A stretch of 52,786 nt of DNA from an uncultured Bifidobacterium sp. (GTDB lineage: Bacteria; Actinomycetota; Actinomycetes; Actinomycetales; Bifidobacteriaceae): positions 1 through 52,786 of the forward strand of contig NZ_CALYOY010000012.1 in NCBI RefSeq assembly GCF_945269915.1. Direction: 5' to 3'. Within the stretch, counting starts at the first letter, position 1. Each line of letters starts with the position of its first letter. The position numbers and the translations under genes are program-made. The notes beneath the pieces are model-generated. The model saw nothing but the letters and a program-made list of their open reading frames with translations. It searched no databases and was not told where the DNA came from. Positions 1-7,787 of this stretch are shown here, one piece after another.

Positions 1-177
1 CGGCGGGAAAGCAACCCCACGTGCGCCACGGTGCCCTCCCCGGCACCCTGCACACATCAGGCCTTCCGTCCACTGTCAGACATTCTACCATACGTCCACC
101 AGACAGGAAAAAGGACTAGGGGACAACCACGACCCGCGACCGGCCCGCAGGAGACCCTGACCTGGCTCGGAGGAGAG

Positions 178-1206
178 TCAGGCCAAGTGCAGACGGGCAA
201 CCAGTCCGCAGTGGTCGGTGCCGGGAACGCCTATGGTGCGCATGGACTCCACCCTGATGCCCCGGCTGATCAGGATGTGGTCGATCTCGATCATGGGGGG
301 GAGCCCCACTTGGCGGTAGGGGAAGGTCGGATGGAGCCCCATGCCCAGGGAGAGGGAGGCGTCTCGCAGACCGCCGGCAGCCAGCATGGCGCGGAAGGTG
401 GGGTGGTGAAGGTTGGCGTTGCAGTCGCCCAGGACCATGGTGAAGGCGGGTTCCTGTCCCGCCCCGGCCTCCGGTGGGGACCCTGCGGGCGATAATCGTC
501 GTGGCCTGTTGAGCAGGGCCAGTCGTTCGATCCCCAGTCCCCATTGCCGGGCTCCGCGTTGGGGCGACCGGGGGTGGACCGAGGCCAGGCGCACCGTTCC
601 GGCCTTGGACTTCACCACCATCAGGGGAACGGCCGAGGCTTCCAGATTTAAGCCCGCGGGCTGTGATTGCATGGGCTCGGTGCGTGAGAGGAGGGCGTTG
701 CGCCCCCCGTTGTCCGTATCGGTTCGGGGGCCTTCCACCAGGTAGGGCAGGGTGGCCTTGAGGCCGACCTTGCGCAGACCCGCCAACAAGGAGGAGTTGA
801 CCTCCTGCAGGGCCAGCAGGTCAACCTGATGGGCCCGGATCTGGTCCATGATGGATTGCGGGTCGGCCTTGCCATAACGGCAGTTCAGGGTCATGACCGT
901 CAGGGATGCACCCGGGGCCGCCTTGTCGCCCGGTTCGGAGCCCGGGTCGGCGGGGGAGGGGATGCGCAGGCGGTACTGCAGGCGCCATACGCAGACCAGG
1001 GTCAATTCGACCAGGGCCAGGGCGGTCTGCGGCCATGCCTGGATCAGTATGGCCCAGACCAGAAGCGCCAGGAGGGGGGCCGAAAGGAAGTCGATCAGGG
1101 CGATCAGCTCCACCAGGGGGCGGTGCCGGTCGGCTCCGGCGGGAAGGTAGCGCAGGGCCATCCACAGGGCTGTGAGTCCCAGGAAGATCCAGAGCGTGGT
1201 GTTCAT
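178..1206 (-). CDS. Membrane-anchored endonuclease/exonuclease/phosphatase family protein
   Basis: A 342-residue protein of the EEP fold (DNase I-like metal-dependent phosphohydrolases). Two hydrophobic segments fill roughly residues 3-18 and 36-75, so the catalytic domain (about 100-340) is tethered to the membrane, most likely facing outward. Family motifs are in order: TLNCRYG, LALQEVN, the GDCNAN loop, IEIDHIL and the terminal GTDHCGL containing the catalytic His. AGGAGG stands 8 bases before the ATG. It follows ffh by 23 bases on the same strand and is probably co-transcribed. The substrate (nucleic acid, phospholipid or sugar phosphate) cannot be read from sequence. The family call is secure and the function is open. 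Confidence 0.88.
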   Translation of the reverse strand: MNTTLWIFLGLTALWMALRYLPAGADRHRPLVELIALIDFLSAPLLALLVWAILIQAWPQTALALVELTLVCVWRLQYRLRIPSPADPGSEPGDKAAPGASLTVMTLNCRYGKADPQSIMDQIRAHQVDLLALQEVNSSLLAGLRKVGLKATLPYLVEGPRTDTDNGGRNALLSRTEPMQSQPAGLNLEASAVPLMVVKSKAGTVRLASVHPRSPQRGARQWGLGIERLALLNRPRRLSPAGSPPEAGAGQEPAFTMVLGDCNANLHHPTFRAMLAAGGLRDASLSLGMGLHPTFPYRQVGLPPMIEIDHILISRGIRVESMRTIGVPGTDHCGLVARLHLA

Positions 1207-1229
1207 GGATGGGGCCTCCTGCCGAAGGG

Positions 1230-2843
1230 TCAGTTGCCGCCGAAGAGACCGCCCAGTCCGCCGCCCAGGTTGGGGGGCAGGTCGGGTATCCCCTCGGGCA
1301 TCTGCGGGGCCTGGGGTTGCTTGGTGAAGGCTGAGCCGCCGGAGGACTTGCCCTTGCTCGACAGCCGCTCGCGCAGGGCCTTCTCCTCGGCCTCGCGCTT
1401 CATGGGGTTGCCGGACCGTGACCCCTTCTTCTTGCCCTTCTTGCCTGCCTTGCCCTTGCCTCCCATGCCTGCTCCGCCCATGCCGGGCATGGAGCGTGTG
1501 CCGTTGGTCATCCGCTTCATCATCTTGGCGGCCTGCTCGAATCGTTGCAGGAGGCCGTTGACGGACGAGACCGTGGTGCCGGCGCCGTAGGCGATGCGGG
1601 CCCTGCGCGACCCGTCGATGATCTTGGGGTTGCGCCGCTCCTCCGGTGTCATGGACTGAATGATGGCCTGGGTGCGGTCGACCTCCTTCTCGTCGAACTG
1701 CTCCAACTCCTTGCGATGCTGGGCCATGCCCGGAATCATGCCCAGGATGCTTTTGAAGGAGCCCAGCTTGCGCACCTGCTGGAGCTGGGCCAGGAAGTCG
1801 TCCAGGCCGAAGTCTCCAGCCGACATCTTCCCGGCGGCCTTGCGGGCCTCCTCCTCGTCGAATTCGCGCTGGGCCTGCTCGATCAGGGTCAGGATGTCGC
1901 CCATGTCGAGGATGCGCGATGCCATCCTGTCGGGGTGGAAGACCTCGAAGTCCTTCAGCCCCTCGCCGTTGGAGGCGAAGAGGATGGGCTTGCCGGTCAC
2001 CGAGGCCACGGAGAGGGCGGCACCGCCACGGGCGTCGCCATCCAGCTTGGAAAGGACCACGCCGGTGAAATCCACGCCCTTGTCGAAGGCCTCGGCCGTG
2101 GTGACCGCATCCTGGCCGATCATGGCGTCGATGACGAAGAGGATCTCGTCGGGGTTGACGGCGTCGCGGATATTTCGGGCCTGCTCCATCAGCTCCTCGT
2201 CCACGCCCAGACGGCCCGCCGTGTCGATGATGACCACATCGTAGAGCTTGTCCTGGGCCAGACGGACCGAATCGCGGGCCACCTTGACCGGGTCTCCGCC
2301 GGTCAGTCCGGCGGAGACCCGGTCGGGGGTCTCGGTCTGCACGCCCGGTTCGGGTGCGTAGACGGGCACCCCGGCCCGCTCGCCCACCACCTGGAGCTGG
2401 GTCACCGCGTTGGGGCGCTGCAGGTCGGCCGCCACCAGGAGGGGGGTGTGGCCGGCATCCTTGAGCCAGTAGCCCAGCTTCCCGGCCAGGGTGGTCTTGC
2501 CGGCGCCCTGGAGGCCGGCAAGCATGATGACCGTGGGTGGGTTCTTGGCGAAGTTGAGGGGGCGGTCCACCCCGGAGCCCAGGATCCCAGTCAGCTCCTC
2601 ATAGACGATGGAGACCACCTGCTGGGCCGGGTTCAGGGCCTTGGAGACCTCCTCGCCCAGGGCCCGTTCACGGATGCGGGCCGTGAAGGCACGCACCACG
2701 TCCAGGGAGACGTCGGCGTCCAGCAGGGCACGGCGGATCTCGCGGATGGTCCCGTCGATGTCCGCCTCGGTCAGTCTGCCCTTGGAACGAAGGTGGGTGA
2801 AGGCCTGTGAGAGCCGGTCGGTCAAAGATGAAAAAGCTGCCAT
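1230..2843 (-). CDS. ffh: Signal recognition particle protein Ffh (SRP54)
   Basis: GTPase of the signal recognition particle, which binds signal sequences emerging from the ribosome and docks with FtsY at the membrane. The N domain covers about residues 1-95. The G domain shows LQGAGKTT (about 111-118), DTAGR (207-211) and SKLDGDA (265-271). The methionine-rich M domain runs from about 325 to 455. The C-terminus is a long Gly/Met/Lys-rich tail ending in a Gly-Gly-Leu-rich stretch, which makes the protein (537 residues) longer than the E. coli form (453). I place the start at the ATG of MAAFSS, behind TGGGG; a GTG two codons upstream is also possible. It is divergent from the sugar locus. Confidence 0.97.
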   Translation of the reverse strand: MAAFSSLTDRLSQAFTHLRSKGRLTEADIDGTIREIRRALLDADVSLDVVRAFTARIRERALGEEVSKALNPAQQVVSIVYEELTGILGSGVDRPLNFAKNPPTVIMLAGLQGAGKTTLAGKLGYWLKDAGHTPLLVAADLQRPNAVTQLQVVGERAGVPVYAPEPGVQTETPDRVSAGLTGGDPVKVARDSVRLAQDKLYDVVIIDTAGRLGVDEELMEQARNIRDAVNPDEILFVIDAMIGQDAVTTAEAFDKGVDFTGVVLSKLDGDARGGAALSVASVTGKPILFASNGEGLKDFEVFHPDRMASRILDMGDILTLIEQAQREFDEEEARKAAGKMSAGDFGLDDFLAQLQQVRKLGSFKSILGMIPGMAQHRKELEQFDEKEVDRTQAIIQSMTPEERRNPKIIDGSRRARIAYGAGTTVSSVNGLLQRFEQAAKMMKRMTNGTRSMPGMGGAGMGGKGKAGKKGKKKGSRSGNPMKREAEEKALRERLSSKGKSSGGSAFTKQPQAPQMPEGIPDLPPNLGGGLGGLFGGN

Positions 2844-2967
2844 AATCACCCCAGTCTAGCTGCTGACCGGGAGATTCGGGCAGGGGGGTGGGACGGTTCG
2901 TCATAAGCGGTCCGGGTGCGGATTCCGTCGTCCGCTCCCGGCCCTCCTGTATGGCGTATGGGGAGGG

Positions 2968-2996
2968 TTGACAAGGTCGTGGTTTGCTTATATACT
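2968..2996 (+). promoter_or_regulatory. Sigma70-type promoter of the sugar ABC-GH172 locus
   Basis: A perfect TTGACA -35 box (2968-2973), a 17-base spacer and a TATACT -10 box (2991-2996), five of six to consensus. A LacI-type operator begins 4 bases after the -10 box, so repressor binding would cover the transcription start. This is the best-matching promoter in the window. Confidence 0.85.
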
Positions 2997-2999
2997 GAA

Positions 3000-3013
3000 T
3001 CGAAACGATTCGA
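3000..3013. promoter_or_regulatory. LacI-type operator 1
   Basis: TCGAAACGATTCGA is a near-palindrome centred on CG, typical of LacI/GalR-family sites. One base pair in the arms departs from perfect symmetry. It lies over the expected transcription start of the sugar locus. The likely ligand-responsive repressor is the LacI protein at 7788-8831. Confidence 0.75.
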
Positions 3014-3195
3014 TTGAGGAGTTCGGCGATATCGAATGGTGTCGATGAGGATGATAGGGATTGCCCGGGCGGGCATCGGTTGCAGATGTCCGCACGGGCG
3101 GTGATCCGATAACGGGGAAAGGAGAGGGCGCTCTACCAGCCGGTGCAAGGCAGCATGCGGTCGGGTATTTACCAAGCGGTGGCGAAGCGCCATCG

Positions 3196-3209
3196 TCGAA
3201 ACATTTCGA
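3196..3209. promoter_or_regulatory. LacI-type operator 2
   Basis: TCGAAACATTTCGA has perfect six-base arms (TCGAAA/TTTCGA) around a CA centre and differs from operator 1 at only two positions. It is 196 bases downstream of operator 1 and 50 bases before the start codon, so it could act as a roadblock or allow looping between two repressor dimers. Confidence 0.7.
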
Positions 3210-3259
3210 TTAACAGAACTGCAGAAGCAGTAGTTTCAACGAGGAAAAGGAACCATACC

Positions 3260-4567
3260 ATGAAGATCACAAAGAGTCTCGGTGCGGCCCTGGCCCTGGC
3301 CATGTCGGTCGTTCCCCTGGTGGCATGCGGATCGAATTCGAATACGGCACAGGAGGAACATCCCTCCAGCATCAAGATCTGGTACTATGAGGAGCCCAGC
3401 AGCGGGCAGGCCAAGGGATGGCTCAAGGCCGCCGACATCTTTACCAAAAAGACCGGTGTCAAGGTGGACTTCGAGGTCAAGTCCTTCACCCAGATCGCCC
3501 AGAACGGCAGCCAGTTCCTGAATTCCGACGAAGCTCCTGACGTGATGGAGTCCAACCGTGGCAACGGCTCAGCCGGCGTGCTTTCCAGCGAAAAGCTCCT
3601 GACTGACCTGAAGCCCTATGTAGAGAAGTACGGCTGGGACAGGAAGGTCAAGGGTCAGGCGGCCGCTGTGGGTAAGTACGATGACCGCGGGGTCATGGAT
3701 GGCGATACATGGTACGGTATCTCCTCATACGCTGAGATGCAGAGGGTCTATTACAACAAGAACCTCTTCGACAAGTACGGTATCGCCATCCCCACCAGTT
3801 TCGACGAGTTCACCGCCGCGCTGCAAAAATTCAAGGACAACGGGGTGACCCCCATCGCTGCCGATGCCCAGGAGTATGGCGTCCTCTGGCTCTGGTGGCA
3901 GCTGGCCATGACCAAGGCCGATACGGCGTTCATCGATGACTGGCAGCTCTACAAGCACAAGGTCGACTGGAACAGCGAGCCCCTTACCTTCGCAACCAAC
4001 ACCATCAAGGACTGGGTCGACAAGGGATACATCTCCAGGAACGCCACCGGCATGAAGGCGGAGGACACCACCACGGCCTTCATCAAGGGCGACTATCCGA
4101 TCTACCAGACGGGTACCTGGAACCAGTCCCGCTTCATGGACCAGATCAAGGGCTTCGACTGGACCGCCGCCATCTTCCCCGATGCCAGGAAGGTCGAGGG
4201 CTGCGCAGGAAACCTCCTGGTCATCCCTGAGAAGTCCAAGCGCAAGGACCTGGCAGCGCAGTACATCGATGTCGTCCTGTCGAAGGAGGTCCAGAACTAC
4301 ATCGGCAACGAGGGCGGCGTCCCGGTGGCCGCGGACACCAAGGCCATCACCAATCCCAAGAGCCGGGATCTGGTGGACGAGTATACCAAGGCGGCAGCCG
4401 CCAACAGGATGAGCTACTACCCCGACTACCCGGCCCCCAACCTGACCGATGCCATGCCCGCAGCACTTCAGGGTCTGGTCAACGGCACCAAAGACCCGGC
4501 TCAGGTCCTCAAGACCATTCACAAGAACTACGACGACGGCGTGTCGCAGCTTGGACTGAATGATTGA
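3260..4567 (+). CDS. Sugar ABC transporter substrate-binding lipoprotein
   Basis: A 435-residue extracellular solute-binding protein of the UgpB/MalE type (cluster 1, carbohydrate). The signal peptide ends in a lipobox (PLVAC, with Cys23 as the predicted lipidated residue), so the mature protein sits on the outer face of the membrane. I chose the ATG at 3260 because it follows GAGGAAAAGGAA and begins the signal peptide; the longer open frame upstream runs into the leader. Aromatic-rich stretches such as IWYYEEP and DTWYGISSYAEMQRVYYN fit sugar stacking. It heads an operon with two permeases and a GH172 enzyme. The substrate is unknown, but the neighbours suggest a furanose-containing oligosaccharide. 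Confidence 0.93.
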   Translation: MKITKSLGAALALAMSVVPLVACGSNSNTAQEEHPSSIKIWYYEEPSSGQAKGWLKAADIFTKKTGVKVDFEVKSFTQIAQNGSQFLNSDEAPDVMESNRGNGSAGVLSSEKLLTDLKPYVEKYGWDRKVKGQAAAVGKYDDRGVMDGDTWYGISSYAEMQRVYYNKNLFDKYGIAIPTSFDEFTAALQKFKDNGVTPIAADAQEYGVLWLWWQLAMTKADTAFIDDWQLYKHKVDWNSEPLTFATNTIKDWVDKGYISRNATGMKAEDTTTAFIKGDYPIYQTGTWNQSRFMDQIKGFDWTAAIFPDARKVEGCAGNLLVIPEKSKRKDLAAQYIDVVLSKEVQNYIGNEGGVPVAADTKAITNPKSRDLVDEYTKAAAANRMSYYPDYPAPNLTDAMPAALQGLVNGTKDPAQVLKTIHKNYDDGVSQLGLND

Positions 4568-4581
4568 GCAATCACCGTCGG

Positions 4582-4614
4582 CGGCCGGCCCCATCCGATC
4601 GGAGGAGCCGGCCG
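4582..4614 (+). other. Intercistronic hairpin after the binding-protein gene
   Basis: CGGCCGGC (4582-4589) pairs perfectly with GCCGGCCG (4607-4614). The loop itself contains the palindrome TCCGATCGGA. There is no U-tract and the next gene starts 21 bases later. In binding-protein-dependent systems such hairpins usually protect the upstream message, so that binding protein is made in excess over permease. Confidence 0.6.
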
Positions 4615-4634
4615 GACATCGAGGAGAGTAGATC

Positions 4635-5573
4635 ATGTCTGACAAGCAATCCAAAGGTGGACGGACCGCCTCGCGCATACCCGGGAGCAAACCCTCGCGA
4701 TTCGTTCCCTATCTCATACCGGGGCTGATCGGCATCATCGCCATCGTCATCGTCCCCATCCTCTGGAACTTCTATCTGAGCTTCACCCGTTGGCGGGGTG
4801 TGGGACCAACCCGTTGGGTCGGTCTGAAGAACTGGAACCACCTGATTCGGGATTCCACCTTCTGGGCATCCTTCAGCCATTCCCTGTGGATCATCGTGGC
4901 CATCGTGATCATACCCACCATCCTGGGTCTGCTGATTTCATCAGCCCTGACCGATGTGATCCAGAAGAGATTCGGAGCCCGCACCTCATCAACCCTGCGA
5001 GCCCTCTACTACCTGCCACAGGTCCTGCCCGTGGCCGTGGCCTCCATCATCATGGGCTGGATCTTCCGTCCCGAGGATGGCGCGGTCAACGATCTTCTGA
5101 CCAAGATCGGACTGGGCTCCCTCCAGCACAACTGGCTGGGTTCGCCGGGCACCGCCCTGCCCATCCTCATGGTTATTCTGATCTGGATCCAGCTGGGATA
5201 CCCGATCGTCATCTTCATGTCCGGCCTGCAACGGGTCGATCCCGAACTGTACGAGGCGGCCAGCCTTGACGGTGCCAGCTGGTGGCAGAAATTCCGCGTG
5301 GTCACCCTGCCTTCCATCATCCCCGAGCTGATGGTGGTCATACTGACCTCAACCATCGGAGCATTGAAGACCTTTGCACCGGTCTATCTTCTGACCAAGG
5401 GCGGGCCCGAGAACAGCACCATGGTGCCCTCCTACTACTCATACAACCAGTTCTTCCAGCTTCAGCAAGTCGGTTACGGCGCCGCCATATCCACGGCGCT
5501 GACGGTGGTCATCATCATCTTCTCCATCGTCTTCACCATCGTGCAGAAGCGTGTCGAGAAAAACATCGCCTGA
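4635..5573 (+). CDS. Sugar ABC transporter permease 1 (MalF/UgpA type)
   Basis: A 312-residue inner-membrane permease of the binding-protein-dependent transport family. About six hydrophobic helices are visible, the first being YLIPGLIGIIAIVIVPILWNF. The cytoplasmic EAA loop that docks with the ATPase reads YEAASLDGASWWQKFRVVTLP, near residues 204-224. The ATG follows GAGGAGAGTAGATC. It pairs with permease 2, 20 bases downstream. No ATPase gene is present in the locus, as is common in bifidobacterial sugar systems that share one MsiK/UgpC-like ATPase. Confidence 0.94.
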   Translation: MSDKQSKGGRTASRIPGSKPSRFVPYLIPGLIGIIAIVIVPILWNFYLSFTRWRGVGPTRWVGLKNWNHLIRDSTFWASFSHSLWIIVAIVIIPTILGLLISSALTDVIQKRFGARTSSTLRALYYLPQVLPVAVASIIMGWIFRPEDGAVNDLLTKIGLGSLQHNWLGSPGTALPILMVILIWIQLGYPIVIFMSGLQRVDPELYEAASLDGASWWQKFRVVTLPSIIPELMVVILTSTIGALKTFAPVYLLTKGGPENSTMVPSYYSYNQFFQLQQVGYGAAISTALTVVIIIFSIVFTIVQKRVEKNIA

Positions 5574-5593
5574 GAAACGCAAGGAAGCACATC

Positions 5594-6475
5594 ATGAATA
5601 ATCACGCATCCGCAAGCGAACCACGGGCAGCGATCGGCGGGCGTCCGCGCCACATCAGGTCCTGGGGGGATTGGGCCGGTCTGGTGGCCCTCATACTGGG
5701 AGCCCTGATCATGCTCTTCCCCCTCCTGATTCTCACCCTGAATGCCTTCAAGACCACGGCCGACTACAACATGACCGGGCCCCTGTCAATCCCCGCCCAC
5801 TTCAGCATGGATGGCGTCGTCTCCTTCTGGAACAAGACGGACTTCCCGATGAAGTTCGCCAATTCCCTGTTCATTTCACTGGTCGTGTCGGTGGTGGGGG
5901 TCTTCCTCTCCGTGCTCAACTCCTTCGCCCTGGGTATCGGCAGGGTCAAGGGCAACACCATCATTCTCCTCTTCATCATGTTGGCCAACATGGTGCCCCA
6001 GGAGGCCCTGCTCTACCCCCTTTACGTCATGTTCAAGGGGGTCGGGCTGTACAACACCCAATGGGCCATCATCATCATTTTCATGATCATTCAGAGCGCC
6101 TACGGCACCTATCTGCTCTCCGCGGTCTACGGGACCTTCCCCCAGGCCATCCTCGAGGCGGCCACCGTGGACGGAGCCACGCGCTGGCAGATCCTGCGCA
6201 GGATCGTTCTGCCCGTGTCCTGGTCGACGATCAGCGTCCTCTTCGTCTTCTTCTTCATCTGGACCTGGAACGAGTACATGATCCCCATGGCCTTCCTGAT
6301 GAGCGACAAGACGCAGACCATCCCCCTGGCCCTGGCCACCATGCAGGGGCAGCACACCATGGCCGCGACGGATCTGGCCTCGGCTTCCCTGCTCAGCATC
6401 ATCCCGACGATCATCTTCTTCATCTTCTTCCAGAGGAAGCTCTCCCAAGGCATCGTGGCGGGCTCGGTAAAGTGA
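5594..6475 (+). CDS. Sugar ABC transporter permease 2 (MalG/UgpE type)
   Basis: A 293-residue permease partner. The start at 5594 (MNNHASASEP) lies behind AAGGAAGCACATC and just after permease 1; the longer open frame upstream overlaps permease 1 and is not used. Six hydrophobic segments are visible. The EAA motif is LEAATVDGATRWQILRRIVLP near residues 190-210. With the binding protein and permease 1 it forms a carbohydrate importer that needs an ATPase encoded elsewhere. Confidence 0.94.
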   Translation: MNNHASASEPRAAIGGRPRHIRSWGDWAGLVALILGALIMLFPLLILTLNAFKTTADYNMTGPLSIPAHFSMDGVVSFWNKTDFPMKFANSLFISLVVSVVGVFLSVLNSFALGIGRVKGNTIILLFIMLANMVPQEALLYPLYVMFKGVGLYNTQWAIIIIFMIIQSAYGTYLLSAVYGTFPQAILEAATVDGATRWQILRRIVLPVSWSTISVLFVFFFIWTWNEYMIPMAFLMSDKTQTIPLALATMQGQHTMAATDLASASLLSIIPTIIFFIFFQRKLSQGIVAGSVK

Positions 6476-6484
6476 ACCATGGAT

Positions 6485-6513
6485 CACCCGCGACCCGAAC
6501 CGGGACGCGGGTG
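6485..6513 (+). other. Intercistronic hairpin between permease 2 and GH172
   Basis: CACCCGCG (6485-6492) pairs with CGCGGGTG (6506-6513). Inside it CCCG pairs with CGGG around an AAC loop, with one A/A mismatch between the two stems. There is no U-tract, so it is more likely an mRNA-stability or processing element than a full terminator. It begins 9 bases after the permease 2 stop codon. Confidence 0.6.
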
Positions 6514-6564
6514 GCGAATAAATCGACAAAGAAGCGTACAACAGCAGGAAAGGCACCTATCATC

Positions 6565-7695
6565 ATGGGCGTGACCACGGTACAGCAGGCTTACGGACTG
6601 GATGCACTGACCATGCGGTCCCCGGACCGAACCCGGTGTGTCAACGCCGAGAACCCGAGGGGAGGGAAGGGCAGGGCGGCCATGTCGGCCAGTCACCTGG
6701 GTCCCTCCCGAAAGGGAACGCCCTGTCTCAGGGACATCCAGCCCGGTCAGGAGGTCGTCCTGGCCGATCTGCAAGGGGCCGGAGTGATTCGCCACATCTG
6801 GATGACCGTGGCTGAATCCACCTCACCCACGGGCCCCAACCTTTTGCGCAATCTGATTCTGGAGTGCTACTGGGACGGGGAGGAGTCCCCCTCGGTCTGT
6901 GCTCCCCTGGGGGACTTCTTCTGCTGCGGGCACGCCCAGGCCTGCAGGATCGAATCACTGCCCATGGCCGTCTACCCCAGGCGGGGATTCAACTGCTACT
7001 TCCCCATGCCCTTCCACTCAGGCGCCCGTATCGTCCTGCGCAACGAGCACCATGAACCTGTCGAGGCCTTCTTCTATCAGATCGACTACGCCGAAAAGGA
7101 TGATCTGCCTGATGACGTGATGACCTTCCACGCCCAGTGGCGCCGGCAGCGGGTCACCGACCTGGCCCGGGACTATGTGATCCTGGACGGGGTCAGGGGG
7201 GCGGGCACCTATGCGGGGACCTACCTGGCCCTGACGGCCCTCGAAAGCCGGTGGTGGGGAGAGGGCGAGGTCAAGATGTACATCGACGGTGACCAGGATT
7301 ATCCGACCTGGTGCTCCACAGGCAGCGAGGACTACTTCGGCGGGGCCTGGAGCTTTGCCGGGCATGACCCCGATGGCGCCACCGTCGAGCAGACCTACAC
7401 CGGGACCTTCATGGGCTTCCCCTTCCGCTCCCGCTCGTTGCACGATAGGGAATCCGAATACTGGGACACGGACACCCCCGTCACACGGGGCTTTTACCGG
7501 TGGCACATCCCCGATCCGATCGTTTTCCAGGAGTCCATCAAGGTGACCCTTCAACAGATCGGAGTGGATGAGCAGGGGCTCTTCGAGCGGCAGGACGACC
7601 TGGCGAGCGTGGCCTATTGGTACCAGATCGAACCCCACCTGTCCTTCCCGGCGGAGGTGTTGAAGACCACGGAACGCGATCGGCGCCCTCGCTGA
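6565..7695 (+). CDS. GH172 / DUF2961 family glycoside hydrolase
   Basis: A 376-residue protein of the DUF2961 family, now glycoside hydrolase family 172. Characterised members act on furanosides: a Bifidobacterium dentium enzyme interconverts inulobiose and difructose anhydride I, and others cleave arabinofuranosides. Family landmarks are GAGVIRHIWMT near the N-terminus, YPRRGFNCYFPMPF, and WCSTGSEDYFGGAW with Glu255, which matches a conserved active-site acid of the family. There is no signal peptide, so it works in the cytoplasm on imported sugar. The start at 6565 lies in the leader after permease 2; the preceding GCAGGAAAGG is some distance away. It is the last gene of the locus and convergent with the LacI gene. 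The exact linkage is not predictable. Confidence 0.85.
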   Translation: MGVTTVQQAYGLDALTMRSPDRTRCVNAENPRGGKGRAAMSASHLGPSRKGTPCLRDIQPGQEVVLADLQGAGVIRHIWMTVAESTSPTGPNLLRNLILECYWDGEESPSVCAPLGDFFCCGHAQACRIESLPMAVYPRRGFNCYFPMPFHSGARIVLRNEHHEPVEAFFYQIDYAEKDDLPDDVMTFHAQWRRQRVTDLARDYVILDGVRGAGTYAGTYLALTALESRWWGEGEVKMYIDGDQDYPTWCSTGSEDYFGGAWSFAGHDPDGATVEQTYTGTFMGFPFRSRSLHDRESEYWDTDTPVTRGFYRWHIPDPIVFQESIKVTLQQIGVDEQGLFERQDDLASVAYWYQIEPHLSFPAEVLKTTERDRRPR

Positions 7696-7739
7696 CGGGC
7701 ATCGTTCCGGTGGCTCAGGGCAGCCAGGCTTCGGCCCGG

Positions 7740-7756
7740 TCCCGCACCCGGCGGGA
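7740..7756. terminator. Hairpin between convergent GH172 and LacI genes
   Basis: TCCCGC (7740-7745) pairs with GCGGGA (7751-7756) around a five-base loop, flanked by further complementary G/C runs (CCCG on the left, CGGG on the right). There is no U-tract on either strand. It is a plausible bidirectional U-less terminator, supported mainly by its position between convergent genes. Confidence 0.45.
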
Positions 7757-7787
7757 GGGTCGGGGCCTTCCGTGTCTGTCCGACGGT

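Larger units (their letters stand above)
2844..3259. other. 416-base divergent intergenic region between ffh and the sugar-binding protein gene
   Basis: This gap carries the sugar-locus promoter (2968-2996), two LacI-type palindromes (3000-3013 and 3196-3209) and a leader of about 255 bases before the ATG at 3260. The stretch around 2880-2940 translates on the minus strand into a DGIRTRT-like string, which often betrays an antisense tRNA, but no cloverleaf can be folded there. I see no other gene. Confidence 0.7.

Noticed and set aside
1545..2810. 421-codon open frame on the + strand opposite ffh
   Set aside because: It is a composition-driven shadow: Gly/Leu/Val/Asp-rich antisense translation of a certain gene with no domain of its own.
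2846..3193. Minus-strand frame containing DGIRTRTAYD, suggestive of an antisense tRNA near 2880-2945
   Set aside because: No acceptor, D or anticodon stem pairs on the opposite strand, and the frame overlaps the promoter and operator region.
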